A stretch of DNA of 64,000 bases, taken from the NCBI RefSeq assembly GCF_000504285.1, contig NZ_KI632511.1, positions 431,372-495,371 of the forward strand. The letters are read 5' to 3'. The position numbers were made by a program, and so were the translations under genes. Of this stretch, positions 47,196-55,716 are shown piece by piece (within the stretch, counting starts at the first letter, position 1; each line of letters begins with the position of its first letter). Source of the DNA: Actinospica robiniae DSM 44927 (GTDB lineage: Bacteria > Actinomycetota > Actinomycetes > Streptomycetales > Catenulisporaceae). Below the pieces are notes generated by a model. That model was not told the origin of the DNA, made no database searches, and saw nothing but the letters and a program-made list of their open reading frames with translations.

Positions 47196-47669
47196 ATGGC
47201 TGATTCAGCAGGTTCTCTGAAACCGCGTGATCTCTCCGAGTGGGTCGGCAAGTACCGGGGCGGCGGGGTCAATCACGACGGCCAGGGGTTCGACGCCGTC
47301 GCCGAACTGCGCGAGATCGTCGACGGTCGGGCGCTCTGCCTGGAGTTCACCGCCACGGGCTCCGACGGTGAGGTCTACCACACCGAAGTCTCGCTCATCA
47401 GCCCGGATCTCTCGGGGAGCGGGCTCTGCCTGGCCCAGGCCTGCTCCAACATCCCGGGTCTCGCCGTCCATCGGAGCACTGGCGTGGTGGTCGCGGCCGA
47501 CGGGCTGCTCGCGGAGATCAGCTTCGCGTTCGGAGGCGACGTCTCCGGATTCCGTCAAGTGCTCACTCTCTCCCGGACGCATTCCGGAACGCTCGAATAC
47601 GCCTTCGCCTGGGCGATGCCCGGCGAGCCGGTCGAGCCGCGCAGCAAGGCGACGATGACCTCGGTCTGA
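47196..47669 (+). CDS. Unknown beta-rich protein
   Basis: Soluble protein of 157 aa with predicted beta strands throughout: RALCLEFTATGSDGEVYHTE, VYHTEVSLISPDLSGSGLCL, VVVAADGLLAEISFAFGGDV, LEYAFAWAMPGEPVEPRS. ATG 47196 (MADSAGSLKP) after GGGGAG is preferred to 47178. No signal peptide or catalytic motif. The pattern recalls lipocalin/DUF1579-like ligand-binding barrels, but I do not recognise a family. It follows the MFS gene by 135 bp and may belong to the same unit. Confidence 0.6.
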   Translation: MADSAGSLKPRDLSEWVGKYRGGGVNHDGQGFDAVAELREIVDGRALCLEFTATGSDGEVYHTEVSLISPDLSGSGLCLAQACSNIPGLAVHRSTGVVVAADGLLAEISFAFGGDVSGFRQVLTLSRTHSGTLEYAFAWAMPGEPVEPRSKATMTSV

Positions 47670-47943
47670 CACGCTCGCCCCTCGCGGGCCGCGTTCTGCT
47701 CCCTTCGGAGCTCCTTCTCTGCTGACCCGGGCGGCCGTCGCGTCTTTCACGCTGGCGGCACAGGTCGCAGGCCCTGATCAGCCGGCCGGCCTCGCTGCCT
47801 GCGGACCAGGCCTTTTACCGGCGTTGGACCGACCGCACGTGCACGCGCAGTGTGGGTGAGGTGAGGAGTAGAATCGGCGAACCCTGCGTCACTGCGCGGC
47901 GCCCTGCATGCCCCCGTCTTCAATGTCGTTCCGGGAGTCATCG

Positions 47944-48867
47944 ATGGCTGATGAACGTCCTTCTTCCTGGACCGCGTCCGACGTCCCGGACGTGGCCGGG
48001 CGGGTCGCGGTGATCACCGGCGCGAACACGGGGATCGGGTTCGAGACGGCGCGGATACTCGCGCAGCGCGGAGCGCGGGTGGTGCTGGCCTGCCGCTCCG
48101 TGGAGCGGGGGAGGCAGGCCGCAGAGCGGATCGCGGATTCTCCTGCCGGCGCACCTGAGGTGGTCGAACTCGACCTCGGGTCACTGGCTTCGGTCTCGCG
48201 CGCGGCCGAGCAGTTGCGCGACTCACACCCGCGCATCGACCTGCTGATCAACAACGCCGGGGTGATGGACGTCCCGTACGGTACGACCGAAGACGGCTTC
48301 GAGCGACACCTCGCAACCAACCACCTCGGTCACTTCGCGCTCACCGGGCTGCTTCTGCCGCAGCTGGTAAACGTCCCGAGTTCGCGCGTGGTCGTAGTGG
48401 GCAGTCTCGTGCACACGCGGGGCCGCATCGACTTCGACGACCTCGCATTCACTCAGGACTACAAGCCGAGCCGCGGCTACGCCCGCTCGAAGCTCGCGAA
48501 CCTGCTGTTCGCCTTCGAGCTGCATCGCCGGCTCGCGGCCGCCGGCGCGGAGACTGCGGCGCTGGCTGCGCACCCCGGGGTCTCGGCCACGGCCCTCGAC
48601 CGGTACGAGCCGATGTGGGTCCGGCTGGTGACGGGGCTGCTCAAGCCCGTGGTGTTCCAGAGCGCTGCGATGGGCGCGCTGCCGACGCTGCGTGCGGCCA
48701 CGGACCCCGCGGCCGCCGGAGGTGCGTACTACGGCCCGGACGGACGCAAGGGGTTCAAGGGACACCCCGTGCTCGTCGCAGCCGCCGACGCCGCGCACGA
48801 TCCGCAGGTCGCACAGCGGCTGTGGGAAGAGTCCGAGCGGTTGACCGGCGTTTCGTTTCTTGGATGA
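47944..48867 (+). CDS. SDR oxidoreductase, retinol dehydrogenase-like
   Basis: Enzyme of 307 aa. Coenzyme motif AVITGANTGIGFETARILAQ, then ELDLGSLASV, LLINNAGVMD, catalytic Ser in VVVGSLVH, Tyr-Lys in GYARSKLANLLF and AAHPGVSAT, as in RDH/WWOX-like oxidoreductases of actinomycetes. Start at ATG 47944, not the upstream 47908. A TAGAAT -10-like hexamer lies near 47869. Substrate unknown. Stand-alone with a terminator at 48980. Confidence 0.87.
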   Translation: MADERPSSWTASDVPDVAGRVAVITGANTGIGFETARILAQRGARVVLACRSVERGRQAAERIADSPAGAPEVVELDLGSLASVSRAAEQLRDSHPRIDLLINNAGVMDVPYGTTEDGFERHLATNHLGHFALTGLLLPQLVNVPSSRVVVVGSLVHTRGRIDFDDLAFTQDYKPSRGYARSKLANLLFAFELHRRLAAAGAETAALAAHPGVSATALDRYEPMWVRLVTGLLKPVVFQSAAMGALPTLRAATDPAAAGGAYYGPDGRKGFKGHPVLVAAADAAHDPQVAQRLWEESERLTGVSFLG

Positions 48868-49201
48868 GCGGCCGTATCCGGTGCCGATCCGTGTCTGCCG
48901 GGAGACCCTGGTCGAGGCGGCCGCGCTGATCGGTGGGCCGGTGCGGGCGCACGGATACCACTACTGACGTGACGGAACCGCTGCGGTGCCGCCCCCCGTT
49001 TTCGGCGGCACCGCAGCGTGGTCCGGCATCCGACCCGAGCGCAGTCGGGGTGGCGGCCCCGACCCGTCGCCCCTTTGCGATGCGCTATCAAGCTATCGGT
49101 GCCGTTCACGCGAAACCTCTTCGCGATCTATCCGGCCGGGGCCGCGCCCCGCTACGCTGGGGCCCGAGCGTGAACGAGCGGGAACCGGAAGTGAGTGCGC
49201 A
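48868..49201 (+). pseudogene. Spacer of 334 bp with a possible C-terminal gene scrap
   Basis: Just after the SDR stop, one plus-strand frame (48870-48966) reads RPYPVPIRVCRETLVEAAAL then IGGPVRAHGYHY and a TGA, with strong third-base G/C bias. The scrap ends 13 bp before a hairpin terminator, as a real gene end would. It has no start. The rest of the space, 49018-49201, holds the promoter of the next regulator and no gene. Confidence 0.35.
48980..49017. terminator. Hairpin terminator
   Basis: GCTGCGGTGCCGCC (48980-48993) and GGCGGCACCGCAGC (49004-49017) are perfect complements; the loop is CCCCGTTTTC. It separates the SDR/remnant from the SARP gene. Confidence 0.85.
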
Positions 49202-52036
49202 GTGGAATTCGCCATACTCGGACCGGTGCGGGTGCTCTTGCGCGGCGAGCCAGTCCGGGTCGGCGGTCCGCGCGAGCGCAAGGTCCTCGCGGCGCTGTTG
49301 CTGCGGGCCGGCCATCCGGTACGCACCGAGTTCCTGATCGAAGTGGTCTGGGGCGAGACCCCGCCCGCCACCGCCCGGGCCCAGGTGTACAACAGCATCG
49401 CCACGCTGCGCCGCGCGCTGGCGCGGGGCGAGGACGCGGACGACGTGCGGATCGAGGGGGAGCGCGGCGGGTTCGTGCTGTTCCTCGGCACGAGCACGCT
49501 CGACGCCGCCCGGTTCGAGGAGGCCCTGGCCGCGGCCGACGAGCTGATCGCCGACGGCGGGCGGACGCAGGCCACTGACGTGCTGCGCGAGGCGTTGTCC
49601 TGGTGGCGCGGCGGCGCGTTGGAGGGCGTGGGCAGCGCCGCGCTCGGCGGGGAGGCGCACCGGCTGGACGAGGCGCGCCTGGAGGCGCTGGAGCGCCGGA
49701 TCGGGATCGACGTCGAGTCCGGGCAGCTTCGGGACCTGGTCGGCGAGCTCGGCGCGCTGACCCACGCGCATCCGCTGCGCGAGAGCCTGGTCGGTCTGCT
49801 GATGCAGGCGCTTTACCGGACCGGTCGGCAGGCCGACGCGCTGGCCGCGTACCGGGAATGTCGGACGAGGCTGCGCGAGGAGCTCGGCGTCGAGCCGGGC
49901 CCCGAGCTCTCCCGTCTGCACGAGCAGATCCTGCGCGCCGATCCGTCCCTTTCCACGAGCTCTGACGCGCCCGAGGCCGAGCTGGCCGAGCCGGAGGAGA
50001 CCGCCGCGGACGCCGAGAAGCCGGTGCCGCGGCAGTTGCCGGCCGGTATCGGGCATTTCACCGGGCGCGAGGAGATCCTGGACGCGCTCGACGCCGTGCT
50101 GGCCGCGGACGCCGCGGCGCCGGTGGTCGCGCTCACCGGGAGTGCCGGCATCGGGAAGACCGCGACCGCCGTGCACTGGGCGGCGAGCCGCGCCGCGCGC
50201 TTCCCGGGCGGCTGCCTCTATGTCAACCTCCAGGGTTTCGACCCGGTCGGGCCGCCGCTGCCGCCCCAGCAGGCCCTGCGCGGATTCCTCACGGCCCTCG
50301 GCGTGCCCCGGGAGCAGATCCCGGGCGCGACGGCCGAGCAGATCGGCCTGTACCGCAGCCTGCTGGCCGAACGCAGGGTCCTGGTCGTGCTGGACAACGC
50401 CCGGCGCGCGGATCAGGTCAGGCCCCTGCTTCCGGCCGGCTCGAACTGCTTCACCCTGGTCACCAGCCGGGACCGGCTCACCGGCCTCGCCGCGGTGGAC
50501 GGCGCGCACGCGCTGCCGCTCGCCCTGCTCAGTCCCACGGACGCCGTCGAACTGCTGCGTCGCCGGATCGGCCCGGACCGCGCGGACAAGGAGCCCGCGG
50601 CGCTGGACGAGCTGGTGCAGCTGTGCGCCAGGCTTCCGCTCGCGCTGAACATCGCGGCCGCGCGGATCGCGGAGCGGCCGCAGCTCCCGATCAGCCGGTT
50701 CGTCGCGCGGATGCGTGGGGAGGGCGCGAGCCTGGCTGCGCTCGACGCCGGGGACCCGGTCGCCTGCGTCCAGGCCGTGTTCGACTGGACGTACCGTCAG
50801 CTCGACGCCTCCGCGGCGCGCCTGTTCCGCCGGCTCGGCATGCATCCGGGGCCCGAGGTCGGCGTCGATGCGTGCACGGCCCTGCTCGGCGGCGACGAAT
50901 CGGACACGCTGGCGGCGCTGGATCAGCTCGTGGGCCTGCATCTGCTGGAGGAGTCGAGCGCCCCGGAACGCTACACCGCGCACGACCTGCTGCATGCCTT
51001 CGCCGCCGAACTGTGCCGGGAGGAGGAGGGCGAAGAGGGCTGCGTTGATCTTCGCGTGCTGCTGTTCGACCACTATCTGCACAGCGCTCACGCGGCCGAG
51101 CTCCTGTTGCAGCCGGGCCGCCCGCCCATCGACCTGACGCCGGCCCACCCCGGCGCGTTCCCGGTCGCGCCCGCCGACGCCGACGCGGCGATGCAGTGGT
51201 TCGAGACCGAGACGGAGGTCCTCGTCTCCTGTGTCGGCGTCGCCCCCGCACTCGGCCTCGATCAGCACCTGTGGCAGCTCGCGTGGGCCGCGACCACGTT
51301 CCTCGACCGCAGCGGGCGCCATCTCGAGCTGCTGGAGATGCTCGACGGCGCGTTGGAAGCCTTGGAGCGGCTCGGCGACGTCGACGGCAGGATCCGTACG
51401 CACATCGATCTCGGGATGCTGCTGGGCAACATGAGGTCGCCCGCCGAAGCGCGCCGGCATCTGAACGCGGCCCTCGAGCTGTGCACGAGGAACGGTGACG
51501 ACCCGCACACGCAGGGCCGGGCGACGCTCGTGCTGGCCCGGATGGGCCTGGACGAGGGCACCTACGACGAGGCGCTGGAGCTGGCGCTCGAGGCGATCGG
51601 GCTCTTCCGGAAGGCCGAGCGGCCGGTTGCGACGGCGTTCTCGCTCGAGGTCGTCGCGTCCGTCTCCCGGGCCCTCGGCGATCATCCGCAGGCCCTGCGC
51701 TCCAGTGAGGAGGCGCTCGCGATCCTGCGCGAACCGGGCGTTCCGGCCGTGCCCGTGCTGGAGGCCGATCTGCATCAGAACGTGGCGTTGACCAGGCTCG
51801 ACCTCGGCGAGACGGCCGCGGCGCTGGTCCACCAGGGCGAGGCGCTGGAGATCTACCGCCGGCTCGGCGAGCGGGTCTGGACCGCGGAGGCGCACATGCA
51901 CCTCGGCGACGTCCACGCCGCGGCCGGCGAGCCGGACCAGGCCAGGCGGGAGTGGGAGCGCTCGCTCGAGCTGTACCGGGAACTCGAGCACCCGGCAGCG
52001 GAACGGGTGCGATCCCGGCTCAGCGGTGTGCGCTGA
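49202..52036 (+). CDS. AfsR-like SARP regulator with NB-ARC ATPase and TPR domains (second copy)
   Basis: Regulator of 944 aa, GTG start (VEFAILGPVRVLLRGEPVRV). OmpR-like HTH to about 95, BTAD activator domain about 100-245 (HPLRESLVGLLMQALYRTGR), an acidic Glu-rich linker (EAELAEPEETAADAEKP), NB-ARC about 285-540 with Walker A GSAGIGKTATA, RVLVVLDNARR and FTLVTSRDRL, then TPR repeats to the end (IDLGMLLGNMRSPAEARRHL, LDLGETAAALVHQGEALEIY). Its layout equals the copy at 42472-45444 but identity is modest, so they are paralogues of old standing. No biosynthetic cluster is adjacent; the target is unknown. Confidence 0.93.
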   Translation: MEFAILGPVRVLLRGEPVRVGGPRERKVLAALLLRAGHPVRTEFLIEVVWGETPPATARAQVYNSIATLRRALARGEDADDVRIEGERGGFVLFLGTSTLDAARFEEALAAADELIADGGRTQATDVLREALSWWRGGALEGVGSAALGGEAHRLDEARLEALERRIGIDVESGQLRDLVGELGALTHAHPLRESLVGLLMQALYRTGRQADALAAYRECRTRLREELGVEPGPELSRLHEQILRADPSLSTSSDAPEAELAEPEETAADAEKPVPRQLPAGIGHFTGREEILDALDAVLAADAAAPVVALTGSAGIGKTATAVHWAASRAARFPGGCLYVNLQGFDPVGPPLPPQQALRGFLTALGVPREQIPGATAEQIGLYRSLLAERRVLVVLDNARRADQVRPLLPAGSNCFTLVTSRDRLTGLAAVDGAHALPLALLSPTDAVELLRRRIGPDRADKEPAALDELVQLCARLPLALNIAAARIAERPQLPISRFVARMRGEGASLAALDAGDPVACVQAVFDWTYRQLDASAARLFRRLGMHPGPEVGVDACTALLGGDESDTLAALDQLVGLHLLEESSAPERYTAHDLLHAFAAELCREEEGEEGCVDLRVLLFDHYLHSAHAAELLLQPGRPPIDLTPAHPGAFPVAPADADAAMQWFETETEVLVSCVGVAPALGLDQHLWQLAWAATTFLDRSGRHLELLEMLDGALEALERLGDVDGRIRTHIDLGMLLGNMRSPAEARRHLNAALELCTRNGDDPHTQGRATLVLARMGLDEGTYDEALELALEAIGLFRKAERPVATAFSLEVVASVSRALGDHPQALRSSEEALAILREPGVPAVPVLEADLHQNVALTRLDLGETAAALVHQGEALEIYRRLGERVWTAEAHMHLGDVHAAAGEPDQARREWERSLELYRELEHPAAERVRSRLSGVR

Positions 52037-52089
52037 GTCTTGTGCGGGGCTGATTCAGAAGCGGTGGCTCGCTCAGAAACGGGACTCGC

Positions 52090-53100
52090 TCAGAAGCGGT
52101 GCGCGGCGACTTCGGCGAGGTAGGCGGCCCGGGTCTGCTCATCGAGGAACGAGGCCTTGAACGAGTTGGCGGCGAGCAGTCGCAGGGTCTCGGGTTCCAG
52201 GCCCAGCGCGGGCTCGTCGGCCAGAGCGTGGAAATTGTCTGCGACGTAGCCGCCGAAGTATGCCGGGTCGTCGGAGTTGACGGTGGCGAGCAGGCCTTCC
52301 GCGAGCATGCGTGGCAGCGGGTGGTCGGCGAGGGTGTCCACGACGCGCAGGCGCAGGTTGGACAGGGGGCACACGGTCAGCGGGATCTGCTCTGCGGCCA
52401 GGCGCGCGACCAGGGCCGGATCTTCCAGGCAGCGGACACCGTGGTCCACCCGTTCGGCCTGGAGGAGGTCCAGGGCGTCGGTGATGTTGGCGGCCGGGCC
52501 TTCCTCGCCCGCGTGTGCGACGCGGTGCAGGCCGGCTTCGCGGGCGCGGCGGAAGAGGTCGGTGAACTTCGCGGGCGGGTTGCCGATCTCGGTGGAGTCC
52601 AGTCCGATGCCGGTGATGACGGTGCCGAACCAGGGGCGCGCGGCCTCGAACACGGCCAGCGCGTCCGCCTCGCTCAGGTCGCGCAGGAAGCACATGATCA
52701 GACGGGTGCTGACGCCGAGTCCGGGTGCTGTCTCCAGCGCGGCCTGGAGTCCGGCGACGACAGTGTCGAGCTCCACGCCGCGGTGGATGTGGGCCTGCGG
52801 GTCGAAGAAGATCTCGGCGTGCCGCACGCCCTGCGCCGCGGCCCGGCGCAGGTACGCCCCGGCGAGCTCGGTGAAGTCCGCTTCCGTGCGCAGTACGACC
52901 GTCAGCGCGTAATAGAGGTCCAGGAACGACTGCAGGTTCTCGAACCGGTAGGCCGCACGGAGTTGGTCGGCGTCCGCGAAGGGCAGCTCGACGCCGTTGC
53001 GCTGGGCCAGATCGAGGGCGAGTTCGGGTTCGAGGGTGCCCTCGATGTGCAGATGCAGCTCGGCCTTGGGCAGGGCGCCGATGCGGTCGTTATGCGGCAT
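52090..53100 (-). CDS. Adenine deaminase-type enzyme (adenosine deaminase family)
   Basis: Metal-dependent deaminase of 336 aa in purine salvage. Zn ligands and catalytic residues: AELHLHIEGTLEPEL (His17, His19), HRVAHAGEEGPAANI (His), Glu next to it, RVDHGVRCLEDPA and TVNSDDPAYFGGYVADNF (Asp). LDSTEIGNPPAKFTDLFRRA and the DDPAYFGGY sequence are the marks of the adenine (Aah1/PA0148-like) branch rather than adenosine deaminase, which has GDEL and DDP-x-I/x-F. I therefore expect adenine to hypoxanthine conversion, though annotation pipelines call it adenosine deaminase. Stand-alone gene. Confidence 0.87.
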   Translation of the reverse strand: MPHNDRIGALPKAELHLHIEGTLEPELALDLAQRNGVELPFADADQLRAAYRFENLQSFLDLYYALTVVLRTEADFTELAGAYLRRAAAQGVRHAEIFFDPQAHIHRGVELDTVVAGLQAALETAPGLGVSTRLIMCFLRDLSEADALAVFEAARPWFGTVITGIGLDSTEIGNPPAKFTDLFRRAREAGLHRVAHAGEEGPAANITDALDLLQAERVDHGVRCLEDPALVARLAAEQIPLTVCPLSNLRLRVVDTLADHPLPRMLAEGLLATVNSDDPAYFGGYVADNFHALADEPALGLEPETLRLLAANSFKASFLDEQTRAAYLAEVAAHRF

Positions 53101-53228
53101 CTGAGTAGCTTATCGTCAGCCCGAGTTCATCCACTGGCGGAGCAGGCCCTTCGACGCGGCGGCGCCGGATTTACGGTGGGGGAGGCGCGGAGCGGGCATA
53201 CTGGGGCTCGATCCGAGGGAGCCCGCGT

Positions 53229-53579
53229 ATGGAAGTGTCCGTCCTGTTCGCCGCCGTATCGGTCGCAGACCTCGAGGTGGCGCTGGCCTGGTACGCCGAC
53301 CTGTTCGGCCGCCCGGCCGACATGCCGGTGAACGAGTCGGAGTCGATGTGGCAGTGCAGCGACTCAGCCTGGCTCTACGTCGTGCGCGACGCCGAGCGCG
53401 CCGGCTCCTCGGTCGTGACGATCTGCGTGCCCGACCTCGACGCCGCGATGGCCGAGTTGGCCGAGCGCGGCATCGCCGGCCCGCCGGTCGAGCAGGTCAC
53501 CGAGCACGCGCGCAAGGCAGGGTACGCCGATCCCGACGGCAACCGCGTCGCGCTGATCGAGGTCCGCATGCCGAGCTGA
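53229..53579 (+). CDS. VOC-family (glyoxalase-like) protein
   Basis: Small protein of 116 aa, one beta-alpha-beta-beta-beta pair: SVLFAAVSVADLEVALAWYA, SDSAWLYVVRDAERAGSSVV, TICVPDLDAAMAELAERGIA and the terminal YADPDGNRVALIEV. It would dimerise to form a metal or ligand site. Start ATG 53229. Small stand-alone gene divergent from the deaminase, with 128 bp between. Confidence 0.88.
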   Translation: MEVSVLFAAVSVADLEVALAWYADLFGRPADMPVNESESMWQCSDSAWLYVVRDAERAGSSVVTICVPDLDAAMAELAERGIAGPPVEQVTEHARKAGYADPDGNRVALIEVRMPS

Positions 53580-53605
53580 CGGCATCCTGCGCACGTCGTA
53601 CGGCA

Positions 53606-53998
53606 TCAGCCCAGCTTGGAGACCTGGTAATGGGTGATCCGGTTGCCCTCGGGGGCGCTGACGGCGATCACGGCCAGAAAGACGGGCAGGGGTTCGCGGT
53701 CGGTGTAGGTGAACTCGACGGCCAGATAGCCCAGGACGAGGTCGGGAGCCAGCCGGCGGGTTTCCAGGACCTGGTAGCCGGCCTTCATGCCAAGCGGTTG
53801 GGAGGCGTAGTAGTCGGCGACTCCGCGTCGCCCCACGGAGTAGGGGTGCAGGCCCTGGAAAATGGCGTCTTCGGTGAAGACGGCGGCGACGCGCTCAGGT
53901 TCGTGCGCATCGACCGCGGACTTCCACCGGTCCAGCACGTCTCGTAGGACAGCCTCGTCGGCGGCGTTGCGGTCTTGCGCGTCAGTCGGCTCGCCCAT
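53606..53998 (-). CDS. SnoaL/NTF2-like protein
   Basis: Soluble protein of 130 aa of the SnoaL-like (YybH/ketosteroid isomerase) cone fold: VLRDVLDRWKSAVDAHEPER, AAVFTEDAIFQGLHPYSVGR then VADYYASQPLGMKAGYQV. ATG 53998 follows GAGGAGATCCCC. Members bind or isomerise small substrates. A damaged paralogue at 58158 shares the AVDAH-P-RV...DAIFQGLHP stretch, so the gene was once duplicated in this region. Confidence 0.85.
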   Translation of the reverse strand: MGEPTDAQDRNAADEAVLRDVLDRWKSAVDAHEPERVAAVFTEDAIFQGLHPYSVGRRGVADYYASQPLGMKAGYQVLETRRLAPDLVLGYLAVEFTYTDREPLPVFLAVIAVSAPEGNRITHYQVSKLG

Positions 53999-54082
53999 GG
54001 GGATCTCCTCGTGCAACTGTCGCTTTTTACGTCTCGGGTGTGGGTCAGAAGCGCCGCGACGCGAGACCACTTCCTCGCACGA

Positions 54083-54184
54083 ATCGCGCTCGACGCTCCA
54101 GTGTTGCCTCTACTGCACGGGTTTCCCCCATCGTCACGGATGTACGAGCCGTTGCTCACCCGAATGGGCGATCGGGTCGGCTTT
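54083..54184 (+). pseudogene. Alpha/beta hydrolase scrap in a gene-free spacer
   Basis: The space 53999-54419 has no complete gene. Within it one frame reads IALDAPVLPLLHGFPPSSRM then YEPLLTRMGDRVGF, which is the oxyanion HGFP region of an epoxide hydrolase/haloalkane dehalogenase-like alpha/beta hydrolase (LLLHGFPxSSRMxxxLxxxLxDR). There is no start, nucleophile elbow or downstream fold. It is the remnant of a deleted gene. Confidence 0.55.
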
Positions 54185-54419
54185 CGAGCTCGTTCGTCGC
54201 GCCCGGGCCGTGCACCCGGTCAGAATCCGAGGGCGACACGCCCTCCCTCCATGACGGCTCTCCTCACATCTGTGAGGTGCAGCCTCTTAACGCAGGTGGC
54301 GGGCTTGCGGCGACGGCCGGCCGAGCCAGCGTACGGAAACATTGTCGACCGGTCCACTGGTTCTCTCAGGTGCCCGGCGGCCAGCGTCGGTGCCTAGGAT
54401 CACCTGAAGGAAGACCAGC

Positions 54420-55133
54420 ATGAGTACTCCCGGCAAGAAGGTCGCCGTCATCACCGGCGCGTCGCAGGGCATCGGCGCCGCCCTGGTGCGGGCCTACCGC
54501 GAACTCGGCTACGCGGTCGTCGCCACTTCCCGCGGCATCGCACCGTCGCAGGATGCGGACATCGTCACCGTCCAGGGCGACATAGCCGATCCCGCGACCG
54601 CCGAGCGCGTCATCGCCGCCGGGCTCGAACGCTTCGGCCGCGTCGACACGCTCGTCAACAACGCAGGGGCGTTCGTCGCCAAGCCGTTCATCGAATACAC
54701 GCAAGAGGACTACGACGCGGTCAACGGCGTCAACCTGGGCGGATTCTTCCGCATCACGCAGCTCGCGGTCGAGCAGATGCTCCGTCAGGAAGGCGGACAC
54801 GTGGTCCAGATCACCACCAGCCTGGTGGATCACGCCAACTCCGCGGTCCCGTCGGTGCTGGCCTCCCTGACCAAGGGAGGATTGCAGTCCGCCACCAAGT
54901 CGCTGGCGATCGAGTACGCCACCCGTGGTATCCGCAGCAACGCGGTATCGCCGGGCACCGTCAAGACGCCCATGCACCCGGAGGAGTACCACGGGACGCT
55001 CGCCGCGCTGCACCCGGTCGGGCGGATGGGCGAGATCAGCGACATCGTCGACGCGGTGCTCTACCTCGAGAACGCACCGTTCGTCACCGGTGAGATCCTC
55101 CACGTCGACGGAGGCCAGAGCGCAGGCCACTGA
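54420..55133 (+). CDS. SDR-family protein lacking the catalytic Tyr
   Basis: Protein of 237 aa with a good coenzyme motif (KVAVITGASQGIGAALVRAY, VQGDIADPATAERVI, TLVNNAGAFV) and an intact C-terminal half (SPGTVKTPMHPEEY, YLENAPFVTGEILHVDGGQS). At the active site the sequence is SVLASLTKGGLQSATKSL: the Lys is present but the residue four before it, normally Tyr, is Ala. This subfamily may use another residue or be non-enzymatic. Start ATG 54420 follows CCTGAAGGAAGACC. Confidence 0.85.
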   Translation: MSTPGKKVAVITGASQGIGAALVRAYRELGYAVVATSRGIAPSQDADIVTVQGDIADPATAERVIAAGLERFGRVDTLVNNAGAFVAKPFIEYTQEDYDAVNGVNLGGFFRITQLAVEQMLRQEGGHVVQITTSLVDHANSAVPSVLASLTKGGLQSATKSLAIEYATRGIRSNAVSPGTVKTPMHPEEYHGTLAALHPVGRMGEISDIVDAVLYLENAPFVTGEILHVDGGQSAGH

Positions 55134-55201
55134 GTTCCGTGCCGGCCGAGGTCCCCGGGTGCGCGAGTGCCGCCCGGGGACCTTCGCGTTCCGATTCGGC
55201 G

Positions 55202-55690
55202 TCAGGCGCTCGAACAACACCCGGCCCTCGAGCTGGGCGACGAGCGCTCTGCGATGAGTTCGCTGACGAGCCCGGCCGGGAGTACGTCCAGCGTACGGCT
55301 CAGCACGTACGCGGGGCTGGGCCGCAAGCTCTCCACCAGTATCTCGACTCCGGGCCGCACCACCTCGCTCCCGGCGGCCGACGTTTCCGGGATCCGGCGG
55401 GCGGCGCGGGTGGCCAGCCGATGCAGATGTTCGTGTTCCTCGGGCTCCAGACGCAACGCGCGGGCAAGGGAACCGACCACGCCAGGGCTGGGACGGGTCT
55501 CCTTGCCTCGCTCCCGGCCGAGGTATTAGTCGATGCTGACCCCGGCGAGCGTCGCGAGTTCCTCTCGACGCAGTCCCGGGGTGCGACGCAGACCCAACCC
55601 GGTGGGCAGGCCGACCCGCTCCGGGGTCAGCTGTGTGCGCCGGGCGCGCAGGCACCGCGCGAGGCCGTCACCGCGTGGTTCAGTGCTCAT
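55202..55690 (-). pseudogene. XRE-family regulator (MmyB-like), disrupted by an in-frame TAA
   Basis: The frame starting at ATG 55690 (MSTEPRGDGLARCLRARRTQ) gives a clear MmyB-like XRE HTH: LTPERVGLPTGLGLRRTPGL then RREELATLAGVSID. A TAA at 55526-55528 follows, where the family has Tyr-Tyr (VSxDYYxRLEQG). The same frame continues after the stop with YLGRERGKETRPSPGVVGSL, ARALRLEPEEHEHLHRLA and LVESLRPSPAYVLSRTLDVL, exactly what should follow, then loses homology and ends near 55202, short of the full ligand-binding domain. So it has a nonsense mutation (TAC or TAT to TAA) and a 3' truncation. Confidence 0.8.
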
Positions 55691-55716
55691 CGAAAGAGAG
55701 GACATACCGGATCGCC

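Noticed and set aside
49106-51991. A 961-codon minus-strand open frame opposite the second SARP gene
   Set aside because: Arg/Gln/Gly-rich shadow of the real NB-ARC/TPR gene, which has clear Walker motifs on the plus strand.
42472-52036. Biosynthetic gene cluster around the two SARP regulators
   Set aside because: No PKS, NRPS, terpene or RiPP-modifying enzyme is present between or beside them, so cluster control cannot be claimed.
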